Source: Gelidibacter sp035515035
GTDB taxonomy: Bacteria; Bacteroidota; Bacteroidia; Flavobacteriales; Flavobacteriaceae
Assembly (NCBI RefSeq): GCF_035515035.1
Contig: NZ_DATJCA010000048.1
Span: forward strand, 1 to 18,523
Direction: 5' to 3'
Length of the DNA: 18,523 nt
Part shown: piece after piece, positions 7,584-14,252 of the stretch
Layout: each line of letters begins with the position of its first letter
Position numbering within the stretch: position 1 is the stretch's first letter
Program-made: the position numbers and the translations under genes
The notes under the pieces: generated by a model
Told to the model about the DNA's origin: nothing
What the model saw: the letters and a program-made list of their open reading frames with translations, nothing else
Databases searched by the model: none

Positions 7584-8003
7584 ATGCGATTTGAAGAAAC
7601 TAATTATTTTAGTCTACTACCACATTCAAAAATAAAATTTCCATTTGGAAATTTTTATTTTTGTGAGAATTTTGTCCTCTCTGAAGTTCATGAAGGCATT
7701 CACTTTGATTGGGATAAAATCCTGGAAGTTATTGGCGCGATGCAGGATTATTATGGTGAAGGAATAGAAATTGCCTATATCTCCAACAGGGTATATTCCT
7801 ATTCAATTGAACCGCAATTGTGGTATCGATTTCATAAGGAATTTGACTTTCTTATCGCAATTGCTACAGTTGCCTACAACGATTTTGCATACATCAACGC
7901 CTCCATTGAAAAGCAGTTTGCAAATATCAGTCTTAAAAGGTGTGATGATTTAGATACAGCGCTTAGTTGGGTCAAACACCTTAAGGAATTTACTCGAAAA
8001 TGA
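7584..8003 (+). CDS. Small STAS/SpoIIAA-like protein of unknown function
   Basis: A 139-residue protein without a signal peptide or membrane segment, so probably cytosolic. Features include F-Y-F-C-E-N-F-V-L-S-E-V-H-E-G-I-H-F at about 24-41, I-A-Y-I-S-N-R-V-Y-S-Y-S-I-E-P (62-76) and a C-terminal D-L-D-T-A-L-S-W-V-K-H-L. The beta-alpha pattern and the closing helix recall the STAS/SpoIIAA-like proteins common in Flavobacteriaceae, usually listed as hypothetical. That assignment comes from pattern memory and is tentative. STAS domains generally mediate protein interaction or nucleotide sensing rather than catalysis. The gene is divergent from pdxH, and its last 14 bases overlap the end of rnz in the convergent orientation, so the two messages are antisense at their 3' ends. 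ATG at 7584 is the first start in the frame. Confidence 0.75.
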   Translation: MRFEETNYFSLLPHSKIKFPFGNFYFCENFVLSEVHEGIHFDWDKILEVIGAMQDYYGEGIEIAYISNRVYSYSIEPQLWYRFHKEFDFLIAIATVAYNDFAYINASIEKQFANISLKRCDDLDTALSWVKHLKEFTRK

Positions 8004-8898
8004 ATTGTTTGCCATCATTGGCCAATTTAACCGTTCTAAAAATGGTTTGTGCTTCCATTTTAAATGCATTCAAGTCATCATAACGTGTAGAATAATGACC
8101 TAAAATAAGCGTTTTTACATTCGCTTTCTTTGCTATAAGTGCAGCTTCCTTTGCTGTAGAATGTTTTGTTTTTGGTGCTAAATGAGCATGTTTTTCTAAA
8201 AACGTAGCTTCATGATATAATACATCAACATTTCTTATTATTGGCACTATATCTTCTTTATAAGCAGTATCACTACAAAAAGCATAACTTTTTGAGGGTT
8301 TTGGTGGTAGGGTTACTTTTTTATGATCTATGAGTACCCCATCATTGTTTAGCACATCATGACCTTGTTTTAACTTATTGTAATACGCCATATCAATATT
8401 GGCTTCAATTACAGATGGCATGTGCAAATGCCGTTCACCCTCTTTTTCTTTAAACAAAAAACCATTGGTATAGATACGATGGTCCAATGGAATGGTCCAC
8501 ACCTCTACTTTATCATCTTCAAAAATAAGTTCTGATGTATCTGAGGTCAATTCATGGAAAAAAAGAGGATAATTGGTCCATGAGTCGGCTAGCTTCATCT
8601 GCAAAGTGATGACCTCCTTTAAACCTTTTGGACAATGGATGTGCAGTTCAGTTTCTCTGGTCAGGAGTCGGAATGTCGAAATCAATCCCACCAACCCAAA
8701 ATAATGATCGCCGTGTAAATGCGAAATAAAGATATGCTTGATACGGGCGAATTTAATTTTATTCCGGCGCAATTCCACCTGGGTCCCTTCACCACAATCA
8801 ATTAAGAAAAGATGGTTGTTAATCTCTAAAACCTGAGAGGTCGGATTGGTATCTTTACGTGGCGTTGCACTGAAGCAACCAAGAATGGTAAGTTTCAT
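7990..8898 (-). CDS. rnz: Ribonuclease Z (tRNA 3' processing endonuclease)
   Basis: RNase Z is a zinc-dependent metallo-beta-lactamase-fold nuclease that cuts tRNA precursors after the discriminator base so that CCA can be added. The 302 residues match the short bacterial form. The N-terminal strand is L-G-C-F-S-A-T-P-R. The metal ligands are visible: H60-x-H62-x-D64-H65 in S-H-L-H-G-D-H-Y-F-G-L, H140 in P-L-D-H-R, D210 in F-C-S-D-T-A-Y, and H268 in I-L-G-H-Y-S-T-R-Y, with the H-E-A-T-F motif at about 229-233. The insertion at about 150-200 corresponds to the flexible arm that grips tRNA. The gene follows the 110-residue STAS-like gene by about 100 bases and may be read from the pyr operon or from a candidate promoter at 8956-8963. 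Its 3' end overlaps the convergent STAS-like gene by 14 bases and no terminator is visible between them. Confidence 0.97.
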   Translation of the reverse strand: MKLTILGCFSATPRKDTNPTSQVLEINNHLFLIDCGEGTQVELRRNKIKFARIKHIFISHLHGDHYFGLVGLISTFRLLTRETELHIHCPKGLKEVITLQMKLADSWTNYPLFFHELTSDTSELIFEDDKVEVWTIPLDHRIYTNGFLFKEKEGERHLHMPSVIEANIDMAYYNKLKQGHDVLNNDGVLIDHKKVTLPPKPSKSYAFCSDTAYKEDIVPIIRNVDVLYHEATFLEKHAHLAPKTKHSTAKEAALIAKKANVKTLILGHYSTRYDDLNAFKMEAQTIFRTVKLANDGKQFIFE

Positions 8899-8912
8899 TT
8901 TTAAAGTTTAGA

Positions 8913-8995
8913 AGTTAGGAGTTTAAAAATTTAGTACCAAAATGCCTTAACAAATCAAATTTATGGTTGGTATCTCAACTTTGAACTCCTAAACT
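8913..8995. repeat. Imperfect inverted repeat in the rnz upstream spacer
   Basis: AGTTAGGAGTTTAAA (8913-8927) pairs with TTTGAACTCCTAAACT (8980-8995), differing by one gap and one mismatch. It fills most of the spacer between the STAS-like gene and rnz. The AACTTTGAAC core of the right arm also appears, inverted, near 10332-10343. Such intergenic AACTTTGAAC-type words suggest a dispersed short repeat family in this genome. Confidence 0.5.
8956..8963 (-). promoter_or_regulatory. Candidate rnz promoter, -7 box only
   Basis: On the minus strand the sequence TAAATTTG fits the Bacteroidota TAnnTTTG -7 box. Twenty bases upstream stands TTC rather than TTG, so the -33 element is weak. It would give a leader of about 50 bases before the rnz ATG at 8898. 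Confidence 0.3.
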
Positions 8996-8999
8996 CATT

Positions 9000-9332
9000 T
9001 TAAATTCCAAGATCCCGTTCCATCTCCTCCATTTCTATCAGGTCATAGGCTTCCTTAAGCGTCGGGACCACCATAATCTCGTCAGGCATCTCATCTAGAT
9101 TGGCTTGTTCAGAAACAATAACAAAGGAATGCTTGGCACGGCGGTGTTGGTTTGAGATTTCCAAAAACTCAATAATGTCCTGCAAACCAATTTCTCTCAA
9201 GACCGACAAATTTATGATGACATTATCATTCTCAAATTTCGGATAGGTCGCCTGAAGTTTTTTCACCAGCTCTATGATGGTACTTTTCTCTTGAGTTATA
9301 AGTGTGATGTTGTTTTCTTTATCAAAAATCAT
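9000..9332 (-). CDS. STAS-like small protein encoded between pyrB and rnz
   Basis: A 110-residue protein with no signal peptide. It begins M-I-F-D-K-E-N-N-I-T-L-I-T-Q-E and shows alternating strands and helices. It includes N-V-I-I-N-L-S-V-L at about 37-45, F-L-E-I-S-N-Q-H-R-R-A-K-H-S-F-V-I-V at 56-73, and M-V-V-P-T-L-K-E-A-Y-D-L-I-E-M-E at 87-102. A buried strand, a helix carrying the middle segment and a final T-x-x-E-A-x-D-x-I helix resemble the STAS/anti-sigma-antagonist fold, where a Ser or Thr at the end of the third strand may be phosphorylated; here it would be S43. This is a fold-level guess. The gene starts 10 bases after the pyrB stop and so is probably in the pyrR-orf-pyrB operon, with rnz about 100 bases further on. 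The C-terminus is strongly acidic. The function is unknown. Confidence 0.8.
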   Translation of the reverse strand: MIFDKENNITLITQEKSTIIELVKKLQATYPKFENDNVIINLSVLREIGLQDIIEFLEISNQHRRAKHSFVIVSEQANLDEMPDEIMVVPTLKEAYDLIEMEEMERDLGI

Positions 9333-9342
9333 AAGAGTCTAT

Positions 9343-10272
9343 TTAATGTTTAATTTTTGAAGCTAATAAATATATGACCGCCATCCTAATGGCTACACCA
9401 TTTTGAACTTGATCCAAGATAATGGCCTGTTTGGAATCTGCCACGTCACTTGTTATTTCCACCCCTCTATTTATAGGTCCCGGGTGCATAATGGTAATCT
9501 CCTTGTCCAGAGAATTGAGCAATGCTCTATTGACCCCATATTGTTGCGTATATTCTCTTGTGGAAGGAAAATAGGTCATATCCATACGTTCGTTCTGAAC
9601 ACGCAACATATTGGCAACGTCACACCATTGGAGGGCTTTTTTTAAATTGGTTTCCACTTTAACTCCAAGCTTGTCAATGTATTTTGGCAATAATGTTTTT
9701 GGACCGCAAACCATAACATTGGCACCTTGTAACTGAAGTGCGAATATATTTGAAAGCGCTACCCTACTGTGTAAAATATCGCCTACAATAACAACGTTTT
9801 TACCTTGAACTTTACCCAAACGTTCCCGGATGGAATAACTGTCCAACAACGCTTGCGTAGGATGCTCATGTGCACCATCTCCAGCGTTGACGATACTGGC
9901 GTTGACATGTTGTGACAAGAACACGCATGCTCCCGGATTTGGATGGCGCATGACCACCATATCCACTTTCATTGACAGAATATTGTTTACGGTATCAATT
10001 AGGGTTTCTCCTTTTTTTACGGAAGATTGTGATGCCGAGAAGTTAATCACGTCTGCTGAGAGACGTTTTTCTGCCAATTCAAAAGATAACTTGGTACGTG
10101 TTGAATTTTCAAAAAATAAGTTGGCAATGGTAATATCCCTAAGTGAAGGTACCTTCTTGATGGGTCTATTGATGACTTCCTTAAAATGATCAGCTGTTTC
10201 AAAAATAAGTTGAATATCCCGAGAATTCAGATCCTTAATTCCCAATAAGTGATTGACACTTAGTTCGCTCAT
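9343..10272 (-). CDS. pyrB: Aspartate carbamoyltransferase catalytic subunit
   Basis: PyrB condenses carbamoyl phosphate and aspartate into N-carbamoyl-aspartate, the first committed step of UMP synthesis, as a cytosolic trimer. The 309 residues are the normal length. Key motifs: F-F-E-N-S-T-R-T (53-60, carbamoyl phosphate site), the mobile loop S-S-V-K-K-G-E-T (83-90), M-R-H-P-N-P-G-A (108-115), H-E-H-P-T-Q-A-L-L-D (135-144) and H-P-G-P-I-N-R-G (263-270). No pyrI regulatory subunit is next to it, so control may rest on PyrR rather than on CTP binding to PyrI. It lies 159 bases downstream of the acidic orf; that spacer shows no TAnnTTTG box, so it is probably read through from the pyrR promoter. 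A short tandem of TAGGAATAA-like words precedes the ATG. The 110-residue STAS-like gene follows after 10 bases. Confidence 0.97.
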   Translation of the reverse strand: MSELSVNHLLGIKDLNSRDIQLIFETADHFKEVINRPIKKVPSLRDITIANLFFENSTRTKLSFELAEKRLSADVINFSASQSSVKKGETLIDTVNNILSMKVDMVVMRHPNPGACVFLSQHVNASIVNAGDGAHEHPTQALLDSYSIRERLGKVQGKNVVIVGDILHSRVALSNIFALQLQGANVMVCGPKTLLPKYIDKLGVKVETNLKKALQWCDVANMLRVQNERMDMTYFPSTREYTQQYGVNRALLNSLDKEITIMHPGPINRGVEITSDVADSKQAIILDQVQNGVAIRMAVIYLLASKIKH

Positions 10273-10327
10273 TGTCGGTATTATTTATTGTTTATTCCTA
10301 TTATTATTCCTACTTAACCCTCTTTAT

Positions 10328-10372
10328 GTTCAAGGTTCAAAGTTCGAGTTCTAAAGTTTGAGATTTCAACTT
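10328..10372. repeat. Short TTCAAAGTT-type intergenic repeat
   Basis: GTTCAAGGTTCAAAGTTCGAG (written here as GTTCAAGG, TTCAAAGTT and CGAG in series) is followed by the inverted pair AAGTTTGA (10354-10361) and TTCAACTT (10365-10372). It sits in the spacer between the acidic orf and pyrB. It resembles the arm of the inverted repeat at 8980-8995, in the opposite orientation. Copy number elsewhere in the genome cannot be judged from here. Confidence 0.4.
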
Positions 10373-10431
10373 CGCACCTAGACCAATGCTATATTCAAGC
10401 AATACAATTTCAATTTCAACTTCATCTTATA

Positions 10432-10782
10432 TCACTCAACTTGGCTTAGATTGAACTCAAGCTCACTATAGGTGCCATCTTCCTTATTGAATCGTAAATA
10501 GACCATCGCTTTATTTAAAAAATCGAATTGTTGCAACATGGGCTGCATCAACTTAAATAATTCTTCGGCATTCCTTCCGTAGGCAAAAAGGCGTCCATCG
10601 GTATCATCCATATTCACCTCATGACCATCATATCTGCCAATGTCTTCTGGAATGTTTTCAAACATCAAAGCGTCAACGCGATGGATTTCATCCAAGCCAT
10701 CAAAGGATCCAAAAGAAACGATCACTTCATCTCCGTTTTCAGAGATTTTTTTGTCGAGCATAAATAATTCTTCACTTGTCAT
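10432..10782 (-). CDS. Acidic protein of unknown function encoded between pyrR and pyrB
   Basis: A 116-residue protein I do not recognise. It is strongly acidic: roughly 27 Asp/Glu against 10 Lys/Arg. It lacks a signal peptide and membrane segments, so it should be cytosolic. Strand-like segments include E-V-I-V-S-F-G-S-F-D at 19-28 and A-M-V-Y-L-R-F-N-K-E-D at 92-102; between them are D-G-R-L-F-A-Y-G-R at 62-70 and a helix N-A-E-E-L-F-K-L-M-Q-P-M-L. A small alpha/beta domain is likely. Its ATG at 10782 lies 2 bases beyond the pyrR stop, so translation is probably coupled to pyrR and the two are cotranscribed. The position suggests a link to pyrimidine metabolism or simple operon carriage; the sequence shows nothing further. 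Confidence 0.8.
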   Translation of the reverse strand: MTSEELFMLDKKISENGDEVIVSFGSFDGLDEIHRVDALMFENIPEDIGRYDGHEVNMDDTDGRLFAYGRNAEELFKLMQPMLQQFDFLNKAMVYLRFNKEDGTYSELEFNLSQVE

Positions 10783-10784
10783 AC

Positions 10785-11324
10785 TTAACTATTAACAAGG
10801 TATACGGCATCTTCTCCTCCATGTTCCAACCAATTCACTTTAACCTTTTCTTTATTAATGGCGTCTACCTGTCTGCCGCGATAATTTGGTTGAATGGGTA
10901 AATGACGACTAAATCGTCGGTCAATTAATGTGAGCAACTCAATTTCATTGGGTCTCCCAAAGGATTGAATGGCGGTTAAAGCCGCACGGATACTTCGTCC
11001 TGTATAAAGCACATCATCAATAAAGACAACGTTTTTATCTTCAACAAGAAAATTAATTTCGGTGGTATTGGCTTCCAAGGGTTTTTCTCCACGGCGGAAA
11101 TCGTCTCTAAAAAAAGTGATGTCCAGAAGGCCTAATTGGATGTGTTTGACATGATAATCGCTCTTTAAAATTTGAGCTAAACGATTGGCCAAGAATTTGC
11201 CCCTGGGCTGGATTCCGATAAGTACTGTATTGGAAAAATCGTTATGTTTTTCAATGAGCTGACACGCCAATCGATGAAGAATGATATTGATCTCTTTGGC
11301 ATTAAGTAACAGTTTTTGACTCAT
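10785..11324 (-). CDS. pyrR: PyrR: bifunctional pyrimidine regulator and uracil phosphoribosyltransferase
   Basis: PyrR is a type I phosphoribosyltransferase that makes UMP from uracil and PRPP; in Bacillus it also binds pyr mRNA in a UMP-dependent way to cause attenuation. The 179 residues match the family. The PRPP loop V-V-F-I-D-D-V-L-Y-T-G-R-S (99-111) is clear, as are G-I-Q-P-R-G (37-42) and the D-I-T-F-F-R-D-D segment (68-75). The C-terminal block R-F-S-R-H-L-P-I-Q-P-N-Y-R-G-R at 137-151 is typical of PyrR. It is the first gene of a minus-strand operon, with the acidic orf 2 bases on and then pyrB. A consensus promoter lies at 11349-11378 and a palindrome covers the short leader. I see no PyrR-binding loop and terminator pair in that leader, so regulation here may be transcriptional or by another route. 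Confidence 0.95.
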   Translation of the reverse strand: MSQKLLLNAKEINIILHRLACQLIEKHNDFSNTVLIGIQPRGKFLANRLAQILKSDYHVKHIQLGLLDITFFRDDFRRGEKPLEANTTEINFLVEDKNVVFIDDVLYTGRSIRAALTAIQSFGRPNEIELLTLIDRRFSRHLPIQPNYRGRQVDAINKEKVKVNWLEHGGEDAVYLVNS

Positions 11325-11330
11325 AGTTTT

Positions 11331-11344
11331 CCAAACGTATTTGG
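11331..11344 (-). promoter_or_regulatory. Palindrome over the pyrR transcription start and leader
   Basis: CCAAA-CGTA-TTTGG, with 5-base arms at 11331-11335 and 11340-11344. It lies between the -7 box (11349-11356) and the ATG at 11324, over the expected start site. It could be an operator or a small 5' hairpin in the mRNA. The arms are short, so chance is possible. Confidence 0.35.
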
Positions 11345-11348
11345 TTTA

Positions 11349-11378
11349 CAAATTTAGGATAAAAATTCTTGTATGCAA
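11349..11378 (-). promoter_or_regulatory. pyrR operon promoter, Bacteroidota type
   Basis: On the minus strand TTG (11376-11378), a 19-base spacer and TAAATTTG (11349-11356) match the TTG-N19-TAnnTTTG consensus exactly. The expected start is near 11342-11345, giving a leader of about 20 bases before the pyrR ATG. Confidence 0.75.
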
Positions 11379-11420
11379 TGGTTTTATGAACCTAAGACAT
11401 AAACTGCGACCGCATAAAAC

Positions 11421-11452
11421 AAAAAAAGCCTTCAACGGATGTTGAAGGCTTT
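11421..11452 (-). terminator. Rho-independent terminator of rpsA
   Basis: AAGCCTTCAAC (11426-11436) and GTTGAAGGCTT (11441-11451) form an 11-base-pair stem with a 4-base loop. Seven T residues in total follow on the minus strand. It lies about 23 bases after the rpsA stop and just upstream of the pyrR promoter, separating the two units. Confidence 0.9.
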
Positions 11453-11474
11453 GATTTACAAATGTTTTGAAAGA

Positions 11475-13337
11475 TTATTTCTTCCCGTCCATTTTATCTT
11501 TAAGAGCTTGTAAGGCATCATTAGCGTCACCAAGTGTTGGTTTTGCTTCTGCTGCAGAAGCCTCTGCTTTAGCAACAGCCGCTTTTACATTAGCCATTTC
11601 CTCTTCTTTAAAGAGTGCAGTATGAGAGGCTACAACACGTTTGAATTCTTTATTGAACTCAATAATTTTAAATTCAGCGGTGTCACCTTTTTTCAATTTC
11701 TTACCATCTTCCATTTCTAACTGACGTGAAGGTACGAAAGCAACGATATCTTCGTTAAATTCAACTGTTGCACCTTTATCAACCATTTCAGAGATTTCTG
11801 CTTTATGTACAGTACCTAAAGCAAATTCAGTCTCATATTTGTCCCAAGGATTGTCAGTTGTTTGTTTGTGACCTAAACTTAATTTACGGCCTTCAACATC
11901 CAATTCCAATACTACAACATCTAAATTGTCTCCAACATTACAGAACTCACTTGGATGTTTGATTTTCTTAGTCCAAGAGAGATCAGAGATATAAATCAAC
12001 CCGTCAATACCTTCTTCCAATTCTACAAACACACCAAAGTTTGTGAAGTTACGTACAATACCTGTGTGCTTAGAGCCTACTGGGTATTTTGAAGTAATAT
12101 CAGTCCATGGGTCTGGCGTCAATTGTTTGATACCTAATGACATTTTACGGTCTTCTCTATCAAGAGTTAAAATAACCGCTTCAATTTCATCACCTACTTT
12201 TACGAAATCTTGAGCAGAACGTAAATGTGTTGACCAAGACATTTCACTTACGTGAACTAAGCCTTCCACACCTTCTTCTACTTCAATAAATGCACCGTAA
12301 TCAGCAATTACAACAACTTTTCCTTTCACTTTATCGCCAACTTTAATCGTGTCGCCTAAAGCTTCCCAAGGATGTTTGCTCAATTGTTTTAAACCTAACT
12401 GGATTCTTGATTTATCTTCATCAAAATCAAGGATAACAACGTTAAGTTTTTGATCCAATTCAACTATTTCGTTTGGATGGTTGATACGTGACCAAGAAAG
12501 GTCAGTAATGTGAACCAATCCATCTACACCACCAAGATCGATAAAGACACCATAAGAAGTAATGTTTTTAACAACACCTTCCAATACTTGTCCTTTTTCT
12601 AACTGGCTAATGATTTCTTTTTTCTGCTCTTCAATATCCGCCTCAATAAGCGCCTTATGAGACACAACAATGTTTTTGAATTCGTGGTTGATTTTCACAA
12701 CTTTAAACTCCATTGTTTTATTAACATATTGATCGTAATCTCTAATAGGTTTTACATCAATTTGAGAACCTGGCAAGAACGCTTCAATACCAAATACGTC
12801 AACGATCATACCACCTTTAGTACGACATTTTACGAAACCATTTACAATCTCACCTGTATCATGTGCATTGTTTACACGATCCCAAGCTTTGATTACTCTA
12901 GCTTTACGATGAGATAAAACCAACTGACCGTTAGCATCTTCACGTACATCAATTAATACTTCTACTTTGTCACCAACTTTTAAATTAGGGTTGTAACGGA
13001 ACTCATTTAGAGAAATTACACCTTCAGATTTTGCGTTGATATCAATGATAGCATCACGATCGGTAATATGGATGACTTCACCTTCAACAACTTCATCATC
13101 TAAGGTATCAACAAAATTTTCCGATACTAATTTTTCGAATTCCTGAAGTTTTTTGTCGTCTACTTGCTCAATACCTTCTTCGTAGTTGTGCCAGTTGAAT
13201 TCTTCTAAAAACTTTTCAGGGTTTGATTGCGCTTCTGATACTTTAGGAGCCGCGTTTTCAGTAGTTTGAGTTTCTACTGCTGTTTCTGTTGCTTCGGTAG
13301 TTTCTACCTCCGCTGGATTTGTTTCTTTTTCAGACAT
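11475..13337 (-). CDS. rpsA: 30S ribosomal protein S1
   Basis: S1 binds mRNA on the small ribosomal subunit and helps initiation, especially on leaders without strong structure or Shine-Dalgarno pairing. The 620 residues contain six S1 (OB-fold) repeats at about 82-146, 161-227, 247-317, 332-404, 419-490 and 505-574. Repeats three to five carry the clearest motif, G-V-F-I-D-L / D-G-L-V-H-I-T-D-L-S-W and its variants; the first two and the last are more divergent, as in other S1 proteins. A Thr/Glu-rich, probably disordered N-terminal extension (1-40) and an Ala/Lys-rich C-terminal tail (575-620) make it longer than E. coli S1 (557). ATG at 13337 is the only reasonable start. The gene is a single unit with a consensus promoter at 13461-13491, a leader of about 120 bases and a strong terminator. 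In E. coli S1 controls its own translation; the long leader here would suit that, but this is inference. Confidence 0.98.
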   Translation of the reverse strand: MSEKETNPAEVETTEATETAVETQTTENAAPKVSEAQSNPEKFLEEFNWHNYEEGIEQVDDKKLQEFEKLVSENFVDTLDDEVVEGEVIHITDRDAIIDINAKSEGVISLNEFRYNPNLKVGDKVEVLIDVREDANGQLVLSHRKARVIKAWDRVNNAHDTGEIVNGFVKCRTKGGMIVDVFGIEAFLPGSQIDVKPIRDYDQYVNKTMEFKVVKINHEFKNIVVSHKALIEADIEEQKKEIISQLEKGQVLEGVVKNITSYGVFIDLGGVDGLVHITDLSWSRINHPNEIVELDQKLNVVILDFDEDKSRIQLGLKQLSKHPWEALGDTIKVGDKVKGKVVVIADYGAFIEVEEGVEGLVHVSEMSWSTHLRSAQDFVKVGDEIEAVILTLDREDRKMSLGIKQLTPDPWTDITSKYPVGSKHTGIVRNFTNFGVFVELEEGIDGLIYISDLSWTKKIKHPSEFCNVGDNLDVVVLELDVEGRKLSLGHKQTTDNPWDKYETEFALGTVHKAEISEMVDKGATVEFNEDIVAFVPSRQLEMEDGKKLKKGDTAEFKIIEFNKEFKRVVASHTALFKEEEMANVKAAVAKAEASAAEAKPTLGDANDALQALKDKMDGKK

Positions 13338-13460
13338 TTGCTGAATACTATGTTTGTATTCTGAGTGTTCTTGGAAGTTTTACGCGATCAACACACAGAA
13401 GTGTTATTTGCTTTTTTGCTTTATTCCTTTTATCTTCCATGGGTATCGCTAAAAGGAGTG

Positions 13461-13491
13461 CAAAAATACAACATAATTCTCTCATTTACAA
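13461..13491 (-). promoter_or_regulatory. rpsA promoter, Bacteroidota type
   Basis: On the minus strand TTG (13489-13491), a 20-base spacer and TATTTTTG (13461-13468) match the consensus. The expected start near 13454-13457 gives a leader of about 120 bases. That leader contains AACAC-TTCTGT-GTGTT, a possible small hairpin. Confidence 0.7.
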
Positions 13492-13630
13492 ATTATTTAA
13501 TGAACTTAGAATAAGAGCTTAACCTTCTCATATCGATTCAGTAAACATTGGTCGCGATTGCGTTATAATTTTTTACAAATATTCGATATATTTACATTTA
13601 CACTAATATTAAATTTAAAAAATAACTATC

Positions 13631-14008
13631 ATGGTAAAATCTAAGTATCAAAGTGTTTTGGATCTAGGAAAGGAACTCAACATTGAAAATGGCGATGTCT
13701 CAGAAGAAAATGGCGTTTTAAAAATCAAAGGGACGGCGAAAAATCAATATGAAAAAAATCTTTTGTGGGATAAAATAAAAGCAGTTGGTGGCGAAAACCC
13801 TAAGGATATCAATGCAGATATTAAAGTGGCAGATACTTCTGTCTTTGCGAGACACACTGTGAAGTCAGGAGAAACTCTTGGAAAAATAGCAAAGCAATAC
13901 TATGGTGACCCATCCAAATACCAAAAGATTTTTGCTGCGAATTCTGATATTTTAAAGAATCCAGATATGATCCATCCAAATCAGGAGCTAATCATCCCGA
14001 ATTTATAA
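13631..14008 (+). CDS. BON-like and LysM domain protein, Kbp/YgaU-like
   Basis: A 125-residue protein with a BON-like N-terminal half (about 1-68; V-L-K-I-K-G-T-A-K at 29-37, N-A-D-I-K-V-A at 61-67) and one LysM domain (about 74-124; H-T-V-K-S-G-E-T-L-G-K-I-A-K, then Y-G-D-P-S-K-Y-Q-K-I-F-A-A-N, ending H-P-N-Q-E-L-I-I-P). Domain order and the LysM sequence match E. coli Kbp (YgaU), a cytosolic potassium-binding protein of 149 residues. Like Kbp it has no signal peptide, so the LysM probably does not meet peptidoglycan. It is shorter at the N-terminus than Kbp. Potassium binding is inferred from that resemblance. The gene is monocistronic, reads away from rpsA and ends at a hairpin 37 bases after the stop. 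No clear TAnnTTTG box was found; the upstream region is very AT-rich. ATG at 13631 follows AATAACTATC, without a Shine-Dalgarno sequence. Confidence 0.88.
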   Translation: MVKSKYQSVLDLGKELNIENGDVSEENGVLKIKGTAKNQYEKNLLWDKIKAVGGENPKDINADIKVADTSVFARHTVKSGETLGKIAKQYYGDPSKYQKIFAANSDILKNPDMIHPNQELIIPNL

Positions 14009-14044
14009 ATCATATTATTAAAATTTATTAAAATCTTAAGAGCT

Positions 14045-14072
14045 AAAAACGATCTCCATGGTCGTTTTTTTT
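14045..14072 (+). terminator. Rho-independent terminator after the LysM gene, possibly bidirectional
   Basis: AAAAACGATC (14045-14054) pairs with GGTCGTTTTT (14060-14069), with one G-T wobble and a 5-base loop, followed by more T residues. The A run on the left arm gives five T residues on the minus strand, so it may also stop cmk transcripts, which end about 180 bases away at 14253. No other hairpin was seen between it and cmk. Confidence 0.75.
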
Positions 14073-14252
14073 ATGGAAGATGGATTTATGGAAATGGAAG
14101 CCTAAGAAAGCAGTGAATGCTGATGTTTGCAGAAATTCGCTATTTTTGTTAAATTGAAATTTTCCTCATTCGTTTAATAATTGATGAATGATTTAATAAA
14201 TATTCATGTGTCTTTGCCCTCTTGCTTCTCTGCCCTATCAATTTGTACAACC

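Noticed and set aside
11325..11474. PyrR-binding attenuator upstream of pyrR
   Set aside because: The only terminator hairpin (11426-11451) lies upstream of the pyrR promoter and belongs to rpsA; no binding loop or antiterminator is seen in the leader.
12657..12917. Plus-strand open frame opposite rpsA
   Set aside because: It lies entirely inside an intact S1 gene and its translation resembles no known protein.
13319..13522. A 67-codon plus-strand frame across the rpsA start and leader
   Set aside because: It overlaps the rpsA start, leader and promoter on the opposite strand, and has no protein-like features of its own.
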